A stretch of DNA of 64,000 bases from UBA3006 sp036746695 (lineage in GTDB: Bacteria; Actinomycetota; Acidimicrobiia; Acidimicrobiales; Ilumatobacteraceae), in NCBI GenBank assembly GCA_036746695.1, contig DAIODP010000001.1, positions 496,001-560,000 of the forward strand, in the 5' to 3' direction. The position numbers were made by a program, and so were the translations under genes. This document shows positions 35,278 through 43,317 of this stretch, piece after piece. The notes under the pieces were generated by a model. That model ran no database searches. It had not been told where the DNA came from and saw nothing but the letters and a program-made list of their open reading frames with translations. Every line of letters starts with the position of its first letter. Within the stretch, counting starts at the first letter, position 1.

Positions 35278-36192
35278 CTAGTCGGCAATGAGCTCTTGCG
35301 GGGTTGCCGGAGTGGCCGGGTTGCGCATCGTCAGCCACACACCAGTGAGCGCAACGACGAGGGCTATGAGAGCAAGCGGGCCAAGGCGCTCACCGAACAA
35401 AATGGCACTCTCGATGGCGCTCAATGCGGGGGTAAGAAAGAACAGGCTGCTGACTCGGGCGGCCGAGTGTCGAGATATCAAGAGCATCATCAACATCACC
35501 GCCGAAAGCGACAACACCAATACAGACCACAGCAACGCCAGGATCATCTCCCCCGTCAGATGAAACTCCCACGTCTCAAATAGCGAAGACGCAATGAGCA
35601 GCACTGCCCCCGACGAAACATATTGTGCAGCAGTGCCAGTGATGAGCGGCATGTCTTTACCCCGAGATCGTTGCACGAGCGTTCCCGTCGACATTCCAAC
35701 AACCGAAATAACCATTGCAAAGAGTGCCGGGCTTGTTACATCGCCCAAGCCATCGCGCAACTTGTCAATCACCACCACAACAACACCAGTAACACCAAGC
35801 GCAACACCAGCCCACTGACTTCGACGCAAGTGTTCCTTCAACAAGACACGCCCCGCAACCGAAGTAAGAACTGGATGAAGCCCTGCGATCAGCGCGCTCA
35901 AACCAGAAGGCAGCCCGCGCTTAATCGCAATGAATACTCCACCTAAATACACGGCGTGCATACACACTCCAACAATTGCCGACGTGGACCACGCCGCCCT
36001 AGGTAATCGAGGTGCCTTCAACAAGAGTGCAATGACGTACAACAACACAGCTGCACACAACATCCTGACGGTGAGAAACGCCAAAGGCCCAGCATGGCGT
36101 GTGCTGTACCGGGCAACAACAAACCCGGTACTCCATAACGCAACAAAAATCCACGGCGCAGAGCGCTCAAACACCGTTGCCGACTTGGTCAT
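35278..36192 (-). CDS. EamA/DMT-family transporter
   Basis: About 304 residues from MTKSATVFERSAPWIFVALW (ATG at 36192, which overlaps the upstream TGA). Ten hydrophobic segments in two EamA repeats are visible, with the conserved SALIAGLHPVLTSV and ALSAIESAILFGERL helices at equivalent places in each half. It probably exports a metabolite such as an amino acid or purine; the substrate is not predictable. It ends an operon beginning at 37431. Confidence 0.88.
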   Translation of the reverse strand: MTKSATVFERSAPWIFVALWSTGFVVARYSTRHAGPLAFLTVRMLCAAVLLYVIALLLKAPRLPRAAWSTSAIVGVCMHAVYLGGVFIAIKRGLPSGLSALIAGLHPVLTSVAGRVLLKEHLRRSQWAGVALGVTGVVVVVIDKLRDGLGDVTSPALFAMVISVVGMSTGTLVQRSRGKDMPLITGTAAQYVSSGAVLLIASSLFETWEFHLTGEMILALLWSVLVLSLSAVMLMMLLISRHSAARVSSLFFLTPALSAIESAILFGERLGPLALIALVVALTGVWLTMRNPATPATPQELIAD

Positions 36193-36569
36193 GCAGGTTG
36201 AATCAAATCCCAAGGTGCTCCGTACAAGTCCTCAAACACTGCAACTACTCCGTACGGTTCAGTTCTTGGTAGTTCGCGAAACTTCACGCCGCGTTCAGTC
36301 CATGCGGTGTAATCACGCTCAAAGTTGTCGGTGGTAAGAAAGAAACCCACACGGCCCCCAGTCTGGTTGCCCACGCTTGCTTGTTGTTCTTCGCCATCAG
36401 CCTTTGCAATCAACAACGAGGCACCGCCGCCCGATGAAACGACAACCCAACGCTTGCCGTCGCCCATGTCGGTGTCTTCAACAAGCGAGAAACCAAGTTT
36501 GTCGACGAAAAAGGATGTTGCTTCGTCGTAGTCAAGCGCCAAAAAGGCAACAAGACCCAGGCCCTTCAT
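36189..36569 (-). CDS. VOC (glyoxalase/bleomycin-resistance) family protein
   Basis: A 126-residue vicinal-oxygen-chelate protein with two beta-alpha-beta-beta-beta units: ALDYDEATSFFVDKLGFSLVED, WVVVSSGGGASLLIA, VGFFLTTDNFERDYTAWTERGVKFRE and the last metal-ligand region VVAVFEDLYGAPWDLIQ. The substrate is unknown. It overlaps the transporter start (4 bp) and follows the EthD gene by 8 bp. Confidence 0.88.
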   Translation of the reverse strand: MKGLGLVAFLALDYDEATSFFVDKLGFSLVEDTDMGDGKRWVVVSSGGGASLLIAKADGEEQQASVGNQTGGRVGFFLTTDNFERDYTAWTERGVKFRELPRTEPYGVVAVFEDLYGAPWDLIQPA

Positions 36570-36577
36570 CGCAACGC

Positions 36578-36889
36578 CTACGAGTGAATAATGTTTTCGA
36601 CAACGAACATGCGTCGTCGTCCGGAAACATTTGCCAACGAATCTGCCACTACCGACTTTCCAATTTCGCTTGCGTACGCCGCCTCAAAATCACTCTGAGA
36701 GTCGAACCACAACTCGGAAACACCGTCCGGGTCGCCATCAGCTGGATTCTCTACGAGGTTGAACACTCCTCGGCGCAAACCTGGAAGTTGTTTTGCCAGC
36801 GGTGAATGCTGTTGCAACCACCAACGAGCAAAATCATCGTGGCTAGCGCCATCAGCACGCGTCAGCAAAATAATCGCTTTGAAACTCAT
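36578..36889 (-). CDS. EthD-domain protein
   Basis: A 103-residue dimeric alpha+beta-barrel type protein with the EthD layout: FKAIILLTRADGASHDDFARWWLQQHSPLAKQLPGLRRGVFN, then DGVSELWFDSQSDFEAAYAS. EthD proteins accompany oxidative degradation pathways but have no settled reaction. It overlaps the DUF1185-like gene upstream by 4 bp. Confidence 0.85.
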   Translation of the reverse strand: MSFKAIILLTRADGASHDDFARWWLQQHSPLAKQLPGLRRGVFNLVENPADGDPDGVSELWFDSQSDFEAAYASEIGKSVVADSLANVSGRRRMFVVENIIHS

Positions 36890-37431
36890 GATGCCTTCGT
36901 TGTTCGCGCGAAAGGCCTGCCGCCTACTGCAAGTGCAACGCTGACAACAATTTCGTGGGCCATTGGTGCATCACCAATGCACACCTCGATGGCGTCCATT
37001 TCATTGAACGACCAAATGTCGTCTTTATTGGTAATCGGAATGGTGATTGAAGCTCCGGGGCCAGCAACTTTCTTTGTCGACGGAATAATGTCGTCGCCCT
37101 TAATCACCACTTTGCGAACAGGCGCACCGAAGCGCGGGTGAATCAGTGCTGCCGCATGCTCGATTTCGCCTGCGGTGCCAACAATGGCTCCCTTTCCGTA
37201 TGCGGTCACCTCGCTTGCTTCTACGCCAAGTGCGCGGAGAGCCTTTTCGGCAAGAATGCCCGAAATCTCTGCGCCCATCAGTTCAAGCATCGTTAAATCC
37301 TTGTGGCGCTTACCCACCAGCGGGTTGTCAATAACTGCGCTGCACACTGCCTTTCGGACAATGCGGCCAGTCGGTTCACCCAACTCGGCCTGTATCTCTT
37401 CACACGACGTTACAAATTTGCGAATTTCCAT
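36886..37431 (-). CDS. Amino-acid-synthesis family protein (DUF1185 / PF06684)
   Basis: A 181-residue protein with TGRIVRKAVCSAVIDNPLVGKRHKDL, YGKGAIVGTAGEIEHAAALIHPRFG and GDDIIPSTKKVAGPGASITIPI, which I recognise as the DUF1185 (amino acid synthesis) family. The biochemical role is not established. It starts the four-gene group DUF1185-EthD-VOC-EamA, all overlapping or within 8 bp, so they likely act on one small molecule. Confidence 0.82.
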   Translation of the reverse strand: MEIRKFVTSCEEIQAELGEPTGRIVRKAVCSAVIDNPLVGKRHKDLTMLELMGAEISGILAEKALRALGVEASEVTAYGKGAIVGTAGEIEHAAALIHPRFGAPVRKVVIKGDDIIPSTKKVAGPGASITIPITNKDDIWSFNEMDAIEVCIGDAPMAHEIVVSVALAVGGRPFARTTKAS

Positions 37432-37454
37432 CCCGCAAAACTACCAGCAAGCCT

Positions 37455-37910
37455 CTATTCGTCGCGCAACGTCTTGCCGATCTTCGCAAATGCAGATCCA
37501 ATCGCCTTCACCTCCGAATCACTTAATTGATCGATCATCAGTCTCCGCACGCTCTTCAAATGCTCTGGTGCTGCTCGTTTTAACAAATCAAAACCTTTGG
37601 GTGTGAGTTGCGCAAATGCCGCCCGACCATCGGTCTCATCGCGCACTCGGGCAACATATTTGGCTTTCACCACGCCCTCCATTCGCCTTGTTAACCCGCT
37701 GCGCGAAAGCCTCAACACACTTGCCAAATCGCACATCTTCAATCGGTGACCCGGGGCATCCGACAACATTGCAAGAAGTTGATAGTCGCCGCCGTCTAAC
37801 CCAAAAGGCTCCAAGTCCTTTTCAATGGCCCGCACCAAGTCGGTAGAAGACGAAATAAACCCTCGCCATGCCTTCATTTCCGCTGGGGTTAGCCATTTGG
37901 GCAATGCCAT
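37455..37910 (-). CDS. MarR family transcriptional regulator
   Basis: A 151-residue winged-helix protein from MALPKWLTPAEMKAWRGF (ATG at 37910). The upstream ATG at 37943 would place the start inside a palindromic operator, so I reject it. Residues ~50-115 form the MarR wHTH (MCDLASVLRLSRSGLTRRMEGVVKAKYVARVRDETDGRAAFAQLT). It is divergent from doxX, and two matching palindromes in the gap are its likely operators. Confidence 0.9.
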   Translation of the reverse strand: MALPKWLTPAEMKAWRGFISSSTDLVRAIEKDLEPFGLDGGDYQLLAMLSDAPGHRLKMCDLASVLRLSRSGLTRRMEGVVKAKYVARVRDETDGRAAFAQLTPKGFDLLKRAAPEHLKSVRRLMIDQLSDSEVKAIGSAFAKIGKTLRDE

Positions 37911-37928
37911 ATCCTCATGATAGCGAGG

Positions 37929-37946
37929 TAGTTGCGCACGCAACTA
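37929..37946. promoter_or_regulatory. MarR operator 1
   Basis: TAGTTGCGCACGCAACTA has two perfect 8-bp half-sites around a 2-bp centre. It lies between divergent marR and doxX and has the size and form of a MarR dimer site. Confidence 0.75.
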
Positions 37947-37957
37947 CTTTTGCGATA

Positions 37958-37975
37958 TAGTTGCGATCGCAACGA
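37958..37975. promoter_or_regulatory. MarR operator 2
   Basis: TAGTTGCGATCGCAACGA has the same half-site TAGTTGCG as operator 1, with one mismatch in the right arm. Its centre is 29 bp (close to three helical turns) from the centre of operator 1, on the doxX side. Confidence 0.75.
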
Positions 37976-38015
37976 TCTTCAATCCGAAGTCGTGCGTTCA
38001 ATCAAGGAGAAATCA

Positions 38016-38438
38016 ATGGATGTAGTAATGCTTATCGCGCGCGTATTGTTCGCGTTGATGTTCGTCTCTGGCGGCCTCAATCACCTCACCAAGGCAGAAG
38101 CAATGACTGGTTACGCCACCTTCAAAAAGGTTCCAGCACCAAAACTTGCCAACCTCGTATCTGGGCTCCTCCTCATTGCAGGTGGACTCTCCATCATCCT
38201 CGGCGTCTATGCCGACTTGGGTGCAGTTGTTATCGCAGTCTTGTTGGTGGCGATGGCGCTCAAAATGCACGACTTCTGGGCACAGAGCGATGCACAGGCC
38301 AAGCAAACCGAAATGATCGGATTCTTTAAGAACATTTCGATGGCTGGTGGCGCGCTGTTCATCTTCGCTGCATACGCAGCAGAAGGATCAGACATTGGCT
38401 TCTCACTTACAGAAAGCCTCTGGCAACTCGCCAAGTAA
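38016..38438 (+). CDS. DoxX family membrane protein
   Basis: A 140-residue protein with four membrane helices: VVMLIARVLFALMFVSGGLNHLTK, a second from KLANLVSGLLLIAGGLSIILG, a third from LGAVVIAVLLVAMALK and a fourth from ISMAGGALFIFAAYAA. AAGGAG precedes the ATG at 38016. DoxX proteins act in redox or quinone-linked stress responses. Control by the divergent MarR through the two operators is very likely. Confidence 0.88.
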   Translation: MDVVMLIARVLFALMFVSGGLNHLTKAEAMTGYATFKKVPAPKLANLVSGLLLIAGGLSIILGVYADLGAVVIAVLLVAMALKMHDFWAQSDAQAKQTEMIGFFKNISMAGGALFIFAAYAAEGSDIGFSLTESLWQLAK

Positions 38439-38471
38439 TTACGTGGGGTCTCCCCCCGAACCTCGCAAGTG

Positions 38472-38506
38472 AAAAGAGACGATCCGAAAGGGTCGTCTCT
38501 TTTTGT
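38472..38506 (+). terminator. Rho-independent terminator after doxX
   Basis: A 13-bp stem (AAAGAGACGATCC paired with GGGTCGTCTCTTT, one G-U pair) closes on a GAAA loop and runs into a T-rich tract (TTTTTGTTTT). It ends the doxX transcript and, because the other side is A-rich, may also stop the convergent DUF2889 transcript. Confidence 0.92.
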
Positions 38507-38507
38507 T

Positions 38508-39161
38508 TTAGGCCACGCCCCACACTTCTGGTCGGCCAAGCTCCTGCAGTCGTTTTCGCACGGAAAGCGGAATCTCGATTGTTTCGCCAGCTCGCACCTG
38601 CGCAGCAAGTTCGCCCGCTTCATCCCACATATGACAAGTGTTCAGTGTTCCGGCCAATTGTTTCTCCCGCTGTTGCCTTACAGCATCACTTGGGTTAGAC
38701 GAACTCTCGCCTTCGTTCATTGCAGTCACCCGCATCGACCATCCCGTCTGGATGGCAACCGGGGCCATAGCCGACAACAACGCAGTGATGTGCGTGCACC
38801 CGCGCGAACCAGCAAACAGTTCTTTCACCTTGGCGTTAAAGCCTCTCGCAATCGACATACCTTCAAGCTTTTTGTAATGGTCGGTGATATCGGTGCATCC
38901 CAGGTGTGGGTGTTGATGAAATTTTGCATACGCCCGCTCGATCACGAACGTTGGATACACCACTTCCATCTCAACAATCATGTGATGAAGCCACAGCGGG
39001 TCCGGATCCTCCGTCACATACAAGCCGGCAGGCTTCTCATCGCAAACAACGCCCCGAAGCAGAAACCTGTCATCGGCCATACGAAAGGCACGCACCTCGT
39101 AACGGCGCGTGTGAATCAGCGGAAATTCGGGGTTCTCGGGGAACATTGGTTCAACAGGCAT
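38508..39161 (-). CDS. DUF2889 domain-containing protein
   Basis: A 217-residue soluble protein. HTRRYEVRAFRMADDRFLLRGVV, the central HHMIVEMEV and SRGCTHITALLSAMAPVAIQ blocks are those of DUF2889, a family of unknown function found near acyl-CoA and aromatic degradation genes. It is divergent from the SCO6745-family gene and converges on doxX across a terminator. Confidence 0.8.
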   Translation of the reverse strand: MPVEPMFPENPEFPLIHTRRYEVRAFRMADDRFLLRGVVCDEKPAGLYVTEDPDPLWLHHMIVEMEVVYPTFVIERAYAKFHQHPHLGCTDITDHYKKLEGMSIARGFNAKVKELFAGSRGCTHITALLSAMAPVAIQTGWSMRVTAMNEGESSSNPSDAVRQQREKQLAGTLNTCHMWDEAGELAAQVRAGETIEIPLSVRKRLQELGRPEVWGVA

Positions 39162-39191
39162 GGCTCAACGCTAACGAACTATCCTGCCAAC

Positions 39192-39926
39192 ATGACCAAC
39201 AAAGAACTCGTAGCCAGCGTTTGCCCAATCATCAACGACAACGGTTGGAAGTATTACTTCAATCCAGAAACTGCATCCCGCGGCAAAGCACTCGGCCTAA
39301 AGGGCATGGAGTTTTATGTTGCAGGCCGAGGCGGAGCACTTGGCGATTGCGATGGCTCTGTAGTTGCAGCAGCGTTCGGTTACTTCAACCCCATCATCAT
39401 TAATGCAGCATGGAGTTTGGCCACCGCAAAAGTGCCCGCGCGCGAACTTGGCTTTGCACACTACGAATGTGCCGCCGCACTTGGCAGAGAAAAACTGTCT
39501 GCGGTCGTCAACCTGCAAGCGTTTGTGGATGCGGCAGAAAAAGTAAATACCGCAGCCGACCCAGATGGGCTTGCGCTGTATGCAGCATTCAAATCGCTAC
39601 CGCTGGCCGAAGACACACCCGCCCGTGCAATGCAACTGATGGCAACTCTGCGCGAGTTTCGCGGTTCTGCACACCTCGTCGCCATTCGCGCACTTGGCCT
39701 CACCAGCAAGCAAGCCCACTACGTCAAGCGCCCAAACGACGTTGCCAATTTCGGTTGGGGCGAAGCCGACGCACCACATATAGACGACACGGTGCGCGAG
39801 AAAATGAAAAAAGTTGAAGACCTCACCGATCAGCTCGTGATGCCCGCTTACGGCGTTCTCGACGAAGCCGGTCGTACCGCATTGCTTGAAGGCGCCAAAG
39901 CAATCGCAGCTGCACTAGCCAACTAG
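39192..39926 (+). CDS. SCO6745 family protein
   Basis: A 244-residue helical protein from ATG 39192. Blocks such as FYVAGRGGALGDCDGSVVAAAFGYFNP, REFRGSAHLVAIRALGLTSKQAHY and WGEADAPHIDDTVREKMKKVEDLTD match the actinobacterial SCO6745 family (SalK-like), for which no reaction is known. Its end overlaps the convergent nitroreductase gene by 4 bp. Confidence 0.82.
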   Translation: MTNKELVASVCPIINDNGWKYYFNPETASRGKALGLKGMEFYVAGRGGALGDCDGSVVAAAFGYFNPIIINAAWSLATAKVPARELGFAHYECAAALGREKLSAVVNLQAFVDAAEKVNTAADPDGLALYAAFKSLPLAEDTPARAMQLMATLREFRGSAHLVAIRALGLTSKQAHYVKRPNDVANFGWGEADAPHIDDTVREKMKKVEDLTDQLVMPAYGVLDEAGRTALLEGAKAIAAALAN

Positions 39927-40576
39927 ACGAATCGCACCCACTGCTCTAGGGGCATTCGCTCAGAACGCAAGGTGTTGATTAGTGCCGATTCGTCGGCATA
40001 ACCAACCGACATTCCACAAAACATCATTTCGTTTTCTGGCACATTCAAAAATGTGCTGATTGCCTTGTGACGCACAGACCAATACTCCTGCGCACACGTT
40101 GCCAGGCCTTGCTCCACTGCAAGCAACATAAATGTCTGTAAAAACATTCCAAGGTCAGACCATTGCGGTAAGCCCATCTGACGATCGACGTAACAAAAAA
40201 TGGCCGTAGGCGCACCGAAGAAGTCGTTGTTGTGCGCAAATTGCCGCTGCCTTCCAGCCTTGTCTTCTCGCTCAATACCCAAAGTGGCATACATCTGTTC
40301 ACCAATGCCAAAACGATTGGTGCGGTATGGCTCCGATAAACCCTTCGGATAAATGTCGTATTCAGGCTCATCCAGTGGTGGCTGCGTGGGCAAAAACTCG
40401 CGCAACTTGTTCATCGAGTTGCCATTAACTACATAAATACGCCACGGCTGCAGGTTGCCACCACTTGGCGCTCGCGAAGCATCTGCAAGCAGCCCGCGCA
40501 ACATGTCATCAGATACCGAGTCGGGACGAAACTGACGAATCGAGCTTCTCTTATTTACTGCTGCTGATACATCCAT
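39923..40576 (-). CDS. Nitroreductase family flavoprotein
   Basis: 217 residues from MDVSAAVNKRSSIRQFRPDSV (ATG at 40576). KRSSIRQF and RAPSGGNLQPWRIYVV are the FMN-phosphate and isoalloxazine binding regions of the nitroreductase fold, and DLGMFLQTFMLLAVEQGLATCAQEYW is the dimer helix. It reduces nitro, quinone or related substrates with NAD(P)H. It is divergent from heliorhodopsin with a 57-bp gap, so their promoters may be linked. Confidence 0.9.
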   Translation of the reverse strand: MDVSAAVNKRSSIRQFRPDSVSDDMLRGLLADASRAPSGGNLQPWRIYVVNGNSMNKLREFLPTQPPLDEPEYDIYPKGLSEPYRTNRFGIGEQMYATLGIEREDKAGRQRQFAHNNDFFGAPTAIFCYVDRQMGLPQWSDLGMFLQTFMLLAVEQGLATCAQEYWSVRHKAISTFLNVPENEMMFCGMSVGYADESALINTLRSERMPLEQWVRFV

Positions 40577-40633
40577 CCAGCAAACTCTATTGCGTGTAAG
40601 ACTCGCTACAAGCACCGAACCAAGGAGCACACG

Positions 40634-41392
40634 ATGGACTTAGAAATTGCCAGACTTCGAAGATTGAACATCATTGCTGGTGCGCTGCACCTACTTTCAT
40701 TGATCGGCATCGTGTTGCTGTCCAACGATGCGTCGCTTCCCGTCACTGCCACATATCTCACCGATGCACCAGGAACCGGGATGTTCACCGAGGCAATCAA
40801 CTTGTTCAGCCTCAATATCAGCCTGATGGTTGCGGCATTTTTGGCGCTTTCAGCCTTTTTCCACTTCTTCATCAGCTCACCCACAATGTTTTCTAAGTAT
40901 TCGAACGGCCTAAAGAAACACATCAACGTATTTCGTTGGGTCGAGTACTCGCTGTCGTCGTCCATCATGATCATCGTCATCATGCAACTAAACGGCACTG
41001 CCGACTACATCGCGCTACTTGCTGTATTCGCGGTCAACGTTTGCATGATTCTTTTTGGTTGGTTGCAAGAGAAATACACCACGCCAGGAAACCGCGACAT
41101 GCTGCCGTTCTGGTTTGGCTGCCTTGCAGGCGCAATCCCATGGCTAGTCATCACGATCAATCTTTTTTCACCAAAAGGTCCGCCAGAAGCCAGCACTCCC
41201 GGCTTCGTGTACGGCATCATCATCTCCCTTTTCCTGTTGTTCAATTGCTTCGCCATCGTGCAATGGAAGCAATACAAGGCGCAGGGAAAGTGGGCCAACT
41301 ATCTGCACGGCGAGAAGGCTTACATCGTGTTGAGCCTCGTAGCCAAGTCGCTATTGGCATGGCAGGTGTTCGCTGGCACACTCGCTGCTTAA
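40634..41392 (+). CDS. heR: Heliorhodopsin
   Basis: A 252-residue, seven-helix membrane protein with an AAGGAG ribosome-binding site. Diagnostic heliorhodopsin blocks are intact: VFRWVEYSLSSSIMI with the counterion E104, VNVCMILFGWLQEKYT, DMLPFWFGCLAGAIPW, GFVYGIIISLFLLFN, and YIVLSLVAKSLLAWQVF with the retinal lysine K238. H19 and H77 match the conserved pair of the family (H23 and H80 in 48C12). Heliorhodopsins have inverted topology, do not pump ions as far as known, and are thought to be sensors. Neighbours are a nitroreductase (divergent) and a mycoredoxin (34 bp downstream). No retinal synthesis gene is in the window. Confidence 0.96.
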   Translation: MDLEIARLRRLNIIAGALHLLSLIGIVLLSNDASLPVTATYLTDAPGTGMFTEAINLFSLNISLMVAAFLALSAFFHFFISSPTMFSKYSNGLKKHINVFRWVEYSLSSSIMIIVIMQLNGTADYIALLAVFAVNVCMILFGWLQEKYTTPGNRDMLPFWFGCLAGAIPWLVITINLFSPKGPPEASTPGFVYGIIISLFLLFNCFAIVQWKQYKAQGKWANYLHGEKAYIVLSLVAKSLLAWQVFAGTLAA

Positions 41393-41426
41393 TACGTTGA
41401 CGTCGGCGCCATCCTAAGATTGGGTT

Positions 41427-41672
41427 ATGGCAACAAATACGTTCACGATGTATTCAACGCAATGGTGCGGATACTGCAAGCGCCTCAAGTACGACCTCGA
41501 CAAAGAAGGCATTGCCTTCACCGAGATTGATATCGAACACGATGCCGAGTCGGCCGCTCTTGTAGAGCGTGTCAACAACGGAAATCAGACTGTTCCCACA
41601 TTGGTGTTTACTGATGGCACTTCAATGACTAACCCATCACTCGCAAAGATCAAAGAGCACCTCAATAAATAG
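41427..41672 (+). CDS. mrx1: Mycoredoxin-type glutaredoxin
   Basis: An 81-residue glutaredoxin-fold protein with the CGYC active site (C14, C17) typical of mycoredoxin-1, plus VPTLVFTDGTSMTNPS at the cis-Pro and ligand site. It reduces mycothiol mixed disulfides in the cytoplasm. It lies 34 bp after the heliorhodopsin stop on the same strand and may be cotranscribed with it. Confidence 0.9.
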   Translation: MATNTFTMYSTQWCGYCKRLKYDLDKEGIAFTEIDIEHDAESAALVERVNNGNQTVPTLVFTDGTSMTNPSLAKIKEHLNK

Positions 41673-41686
41673 TTTGAGAGGTTGAT

Positions 41687-42373
41687 TTACTCTGTCGGCT
41701 TGCGCGACTCTTTCCGAGTGAGTAAGACGGCTGACGGATTCGTTGCTCTTCGTGTGCGAAGGCCAAAACGATGTGCCAAGAAGTTCGCAACGATAGCCGT
41801 CGTAATTCCAGCAACTCCGGCCGCTTGAGACTCCCACACATCGGTTGCCGCGTAAACGCCGCTTACAGCGAGCGCCAATGTTGCATTCGGTGCACTAGTT
41901 AGCAATATCTCTGGAACTTCGTCTTTGATCACCGACACAAGCACCCCACCACCAACGGCAGAAACAACACCAACAAAAATCGCCGAGATAATTGGCAGGT
42001 CGGCACGAAGCGCATAGGCGGTGCCGGTAATCGCGAACAGTCCAAGTGCAACAGAGTTAAGCAGCGCCACCAACTTTTGGGCACCAGCGATTCGGCGACC
42101 GAACAACAACACAAGCCCAATACCCACAACAACAGTCACTAAATACCAAGGCGTTCGCAAACTCTCCACCGGAGTATTTCCAACCAAGATGTCCCTAATG
42201 AATCCCCCACCCAATCCCATGAGTACCGCAAACGTCGACAGGCCAACGATGTCCCAGTGGTGCTCATCGTCGGATGATGCCCGTAATGCTCCGACAATTG
42301 CATTAACCCCAACGGTGAGCAACGCCAGCCACAGTGGTGTCTGAGTAGCCAAATCTGGAAGCACATTTCGCAT
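41687..42373 (-). CDS. TRIC/YicG-type membrane channel-like protein (UPF0126)
   Basis: A 228-residue protein from MRNVLPDLATQTPLWLALL (ATG at 42373; upstream in-frame ATGs would overlap the next gene). Six or seven membrane helices in two repeats each carry a glycine-rich kink: GLGGGFIRDILVG and SAVGGGVLVSVIKDEVP. These are the marks of bacterial trimeric intracellular cation channel homologues, which conduct K+ or similar ions. It is convergent with mrx1 and divergent from the accessory region. Confidence 0.88.
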   Translation of the reverse strand: MRNVLPDLATQTPLWLALLTVGVNAIVGALRASSDDEHHWDIVGLSTFAVLMGLGGGFIRDILVGNTPVESLRTPWYLVTVVVGIGLVLLFGRRIAGAQKLVALLNSVALGLFAITGTAYALRADLPIISAIFVGVVSAVGGGVLVSVIKDEVPEILLTSAPNATLALAVSGVYAATDVWESQAAGVAGITTAIVANFLAHRFGLRTRRATNPSAVLLTRKESRKPTE

Positions 42374-42393
42374 ACAAGAAGTATTATCTAACT

Positions 42394-42951
42394 GTGGCGT
42401 CCAAAGACGGTGATCGAAGCAAGTTTTTTCCAGCCATCGAAAAGAAGCACGGGGAAAAAGTCCAACATTGGATCCGTTTATTACGCGAATTGGAGACCAC
42501 AAAATACCCGGAGCAGATCGCATACTTGAAGGAAAATCATGGGTTCAGCCAAACACATGCAAATGCTTTGGTCATGTATGTTCGCGGATCAACAACGTCA
42601 AAAAAATTTGACTCGCCTGCAACCTACTTCAAGAGTTTGGAGCCAAAGACGCTCAAAACGATAAAAGCTATTTTCAATGTGATCACCGCGACAAATAAGG
42701 GCCTTGAGCTGGTCATGGCATGGAATCAGCCGATGCTTCGCAACGGCGAAGGTTACGTAGTCGGGATCTCTATTTCAAAGAATCATCTCACCTTGAACCC
42801 ATTTAGCAAAGAAGTACTTGACAGCCACTCGAAGAAGCTTTCAGACTACAAAGTAAACAAGCAAACGTTCAACGTGCCTCTTGACTGGAAAATTGACGAA
42901 CCACTATTGCGTTCGATAGCAAAAGCACGACTTCAGGAAATCAATAAATAA
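42394..42951 (+). CDS. DUF4287/YdhG-like protein
   Basis: A 185-residue protein starting at a GTG. Residues ~5-75 (KKHGEKVQHWIRLLREL...YPEQIAYLKENHGFSQTHANALVMYVRG) are DUF4287, and the rest (MAWNQPMLRNGEGYVVGISISKNHLTLNPFSKEVL) resembles the DUF1801/YdhG fold. Function is unknown. Composition here becomes more AT-rich than in the neighbours to the left, so the accessory region may begin at or near this gene. Confidence 0.8.
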   Translation: MASKDGDRSKFFPAIEKKHGEKVQHWIRLLRELETTKYPEQIAYLKENHGFSQTHANALVMYVRGSTTSKKFDSPATYFKSLEPKTLKTIKAIFNVITATNKGLELVMAWNQPMLRNGEGYVVGISISKNHLTLNPFSKEVLDSHSKKLSDYKVNKQTFNVPLDWKIDEPLLRSIAKARLQEINK

Positions 42952-42973
42952 GGGCTAAATTAGTTGCTATAAA

Positions 42974-42997
42974 ATACATGATTTTGATATCATGTAT
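42974..42997. promoter_or_regulatory. Palindromic operator before the HTH regulator gene
   Basis: Nine-base arms ATACATGAT and ATCATGTAT flank six bases, and the site ends two bases before the HTH gene's ATG. The location suggests autoregulation of the HTH-SbtA pair. Confidence 0.6.
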
Positions 42998-42999
42998 AT

Positions 43000-43317
43000 A
43001 TGTCCACACAAAAACTGCTGCCAAGAGTCGCCCAAACTTGGACGTTCCTCTCCAACCATGCCCACGTCTTGGTTTGTATCGCCAAGCACCCAGATGTCCG
43101 ACTTAGCGAAGTCGCAATACTCGTCGGCATTCAAGAACGAACGGTGCACCGAATTGTTCACGAGCTATTGGATGCTGGCTACATTTCGGTTACAAAGGTT
43201 GGTCGCAACAATGTGTACTCCGTCGACTTGGATTTGCCACTTCGACATCCCCTCGAATCCGAACACAATATTCATGCGATCGTTGCTCCACTCTTGAAGA
43301 AACCTAGACACGCGTGA
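43000..43317 (+). CDS. Winged helix-turn-helix regulator
   Basis: A 105-residue protein whose middle (VLVCIAKHPDVRLSEVAILVGIQERTVHRIVHELLDAGYISVTKVGRNNVYSVD) is a MarR/ArsR-like winged helix. A palindrome lies directly before its start. Its stop overlaps the GTG of the SbtA-like transporter (GTGA), so the two are coupled and the regulator probably controls the transporter. Confidence 0.85.
   Translation: MSTQKLLPRVAQTWTFLSNHAHVLVCIAKHPDVRLSEVAILVGIQERTVHRIVHELLDAGYISVTKVGRNNVYSVDLDLPLRHPLESEHNIHAIVAPLLKKPRHA

Noticed and set aside
37911..37943. Upstream ATG at 37943 as the marR start
   Set aside because: It would place coding sequence across a perfect operator palindrome; the ATG at 37910 gives the usual MarR N-terminus.
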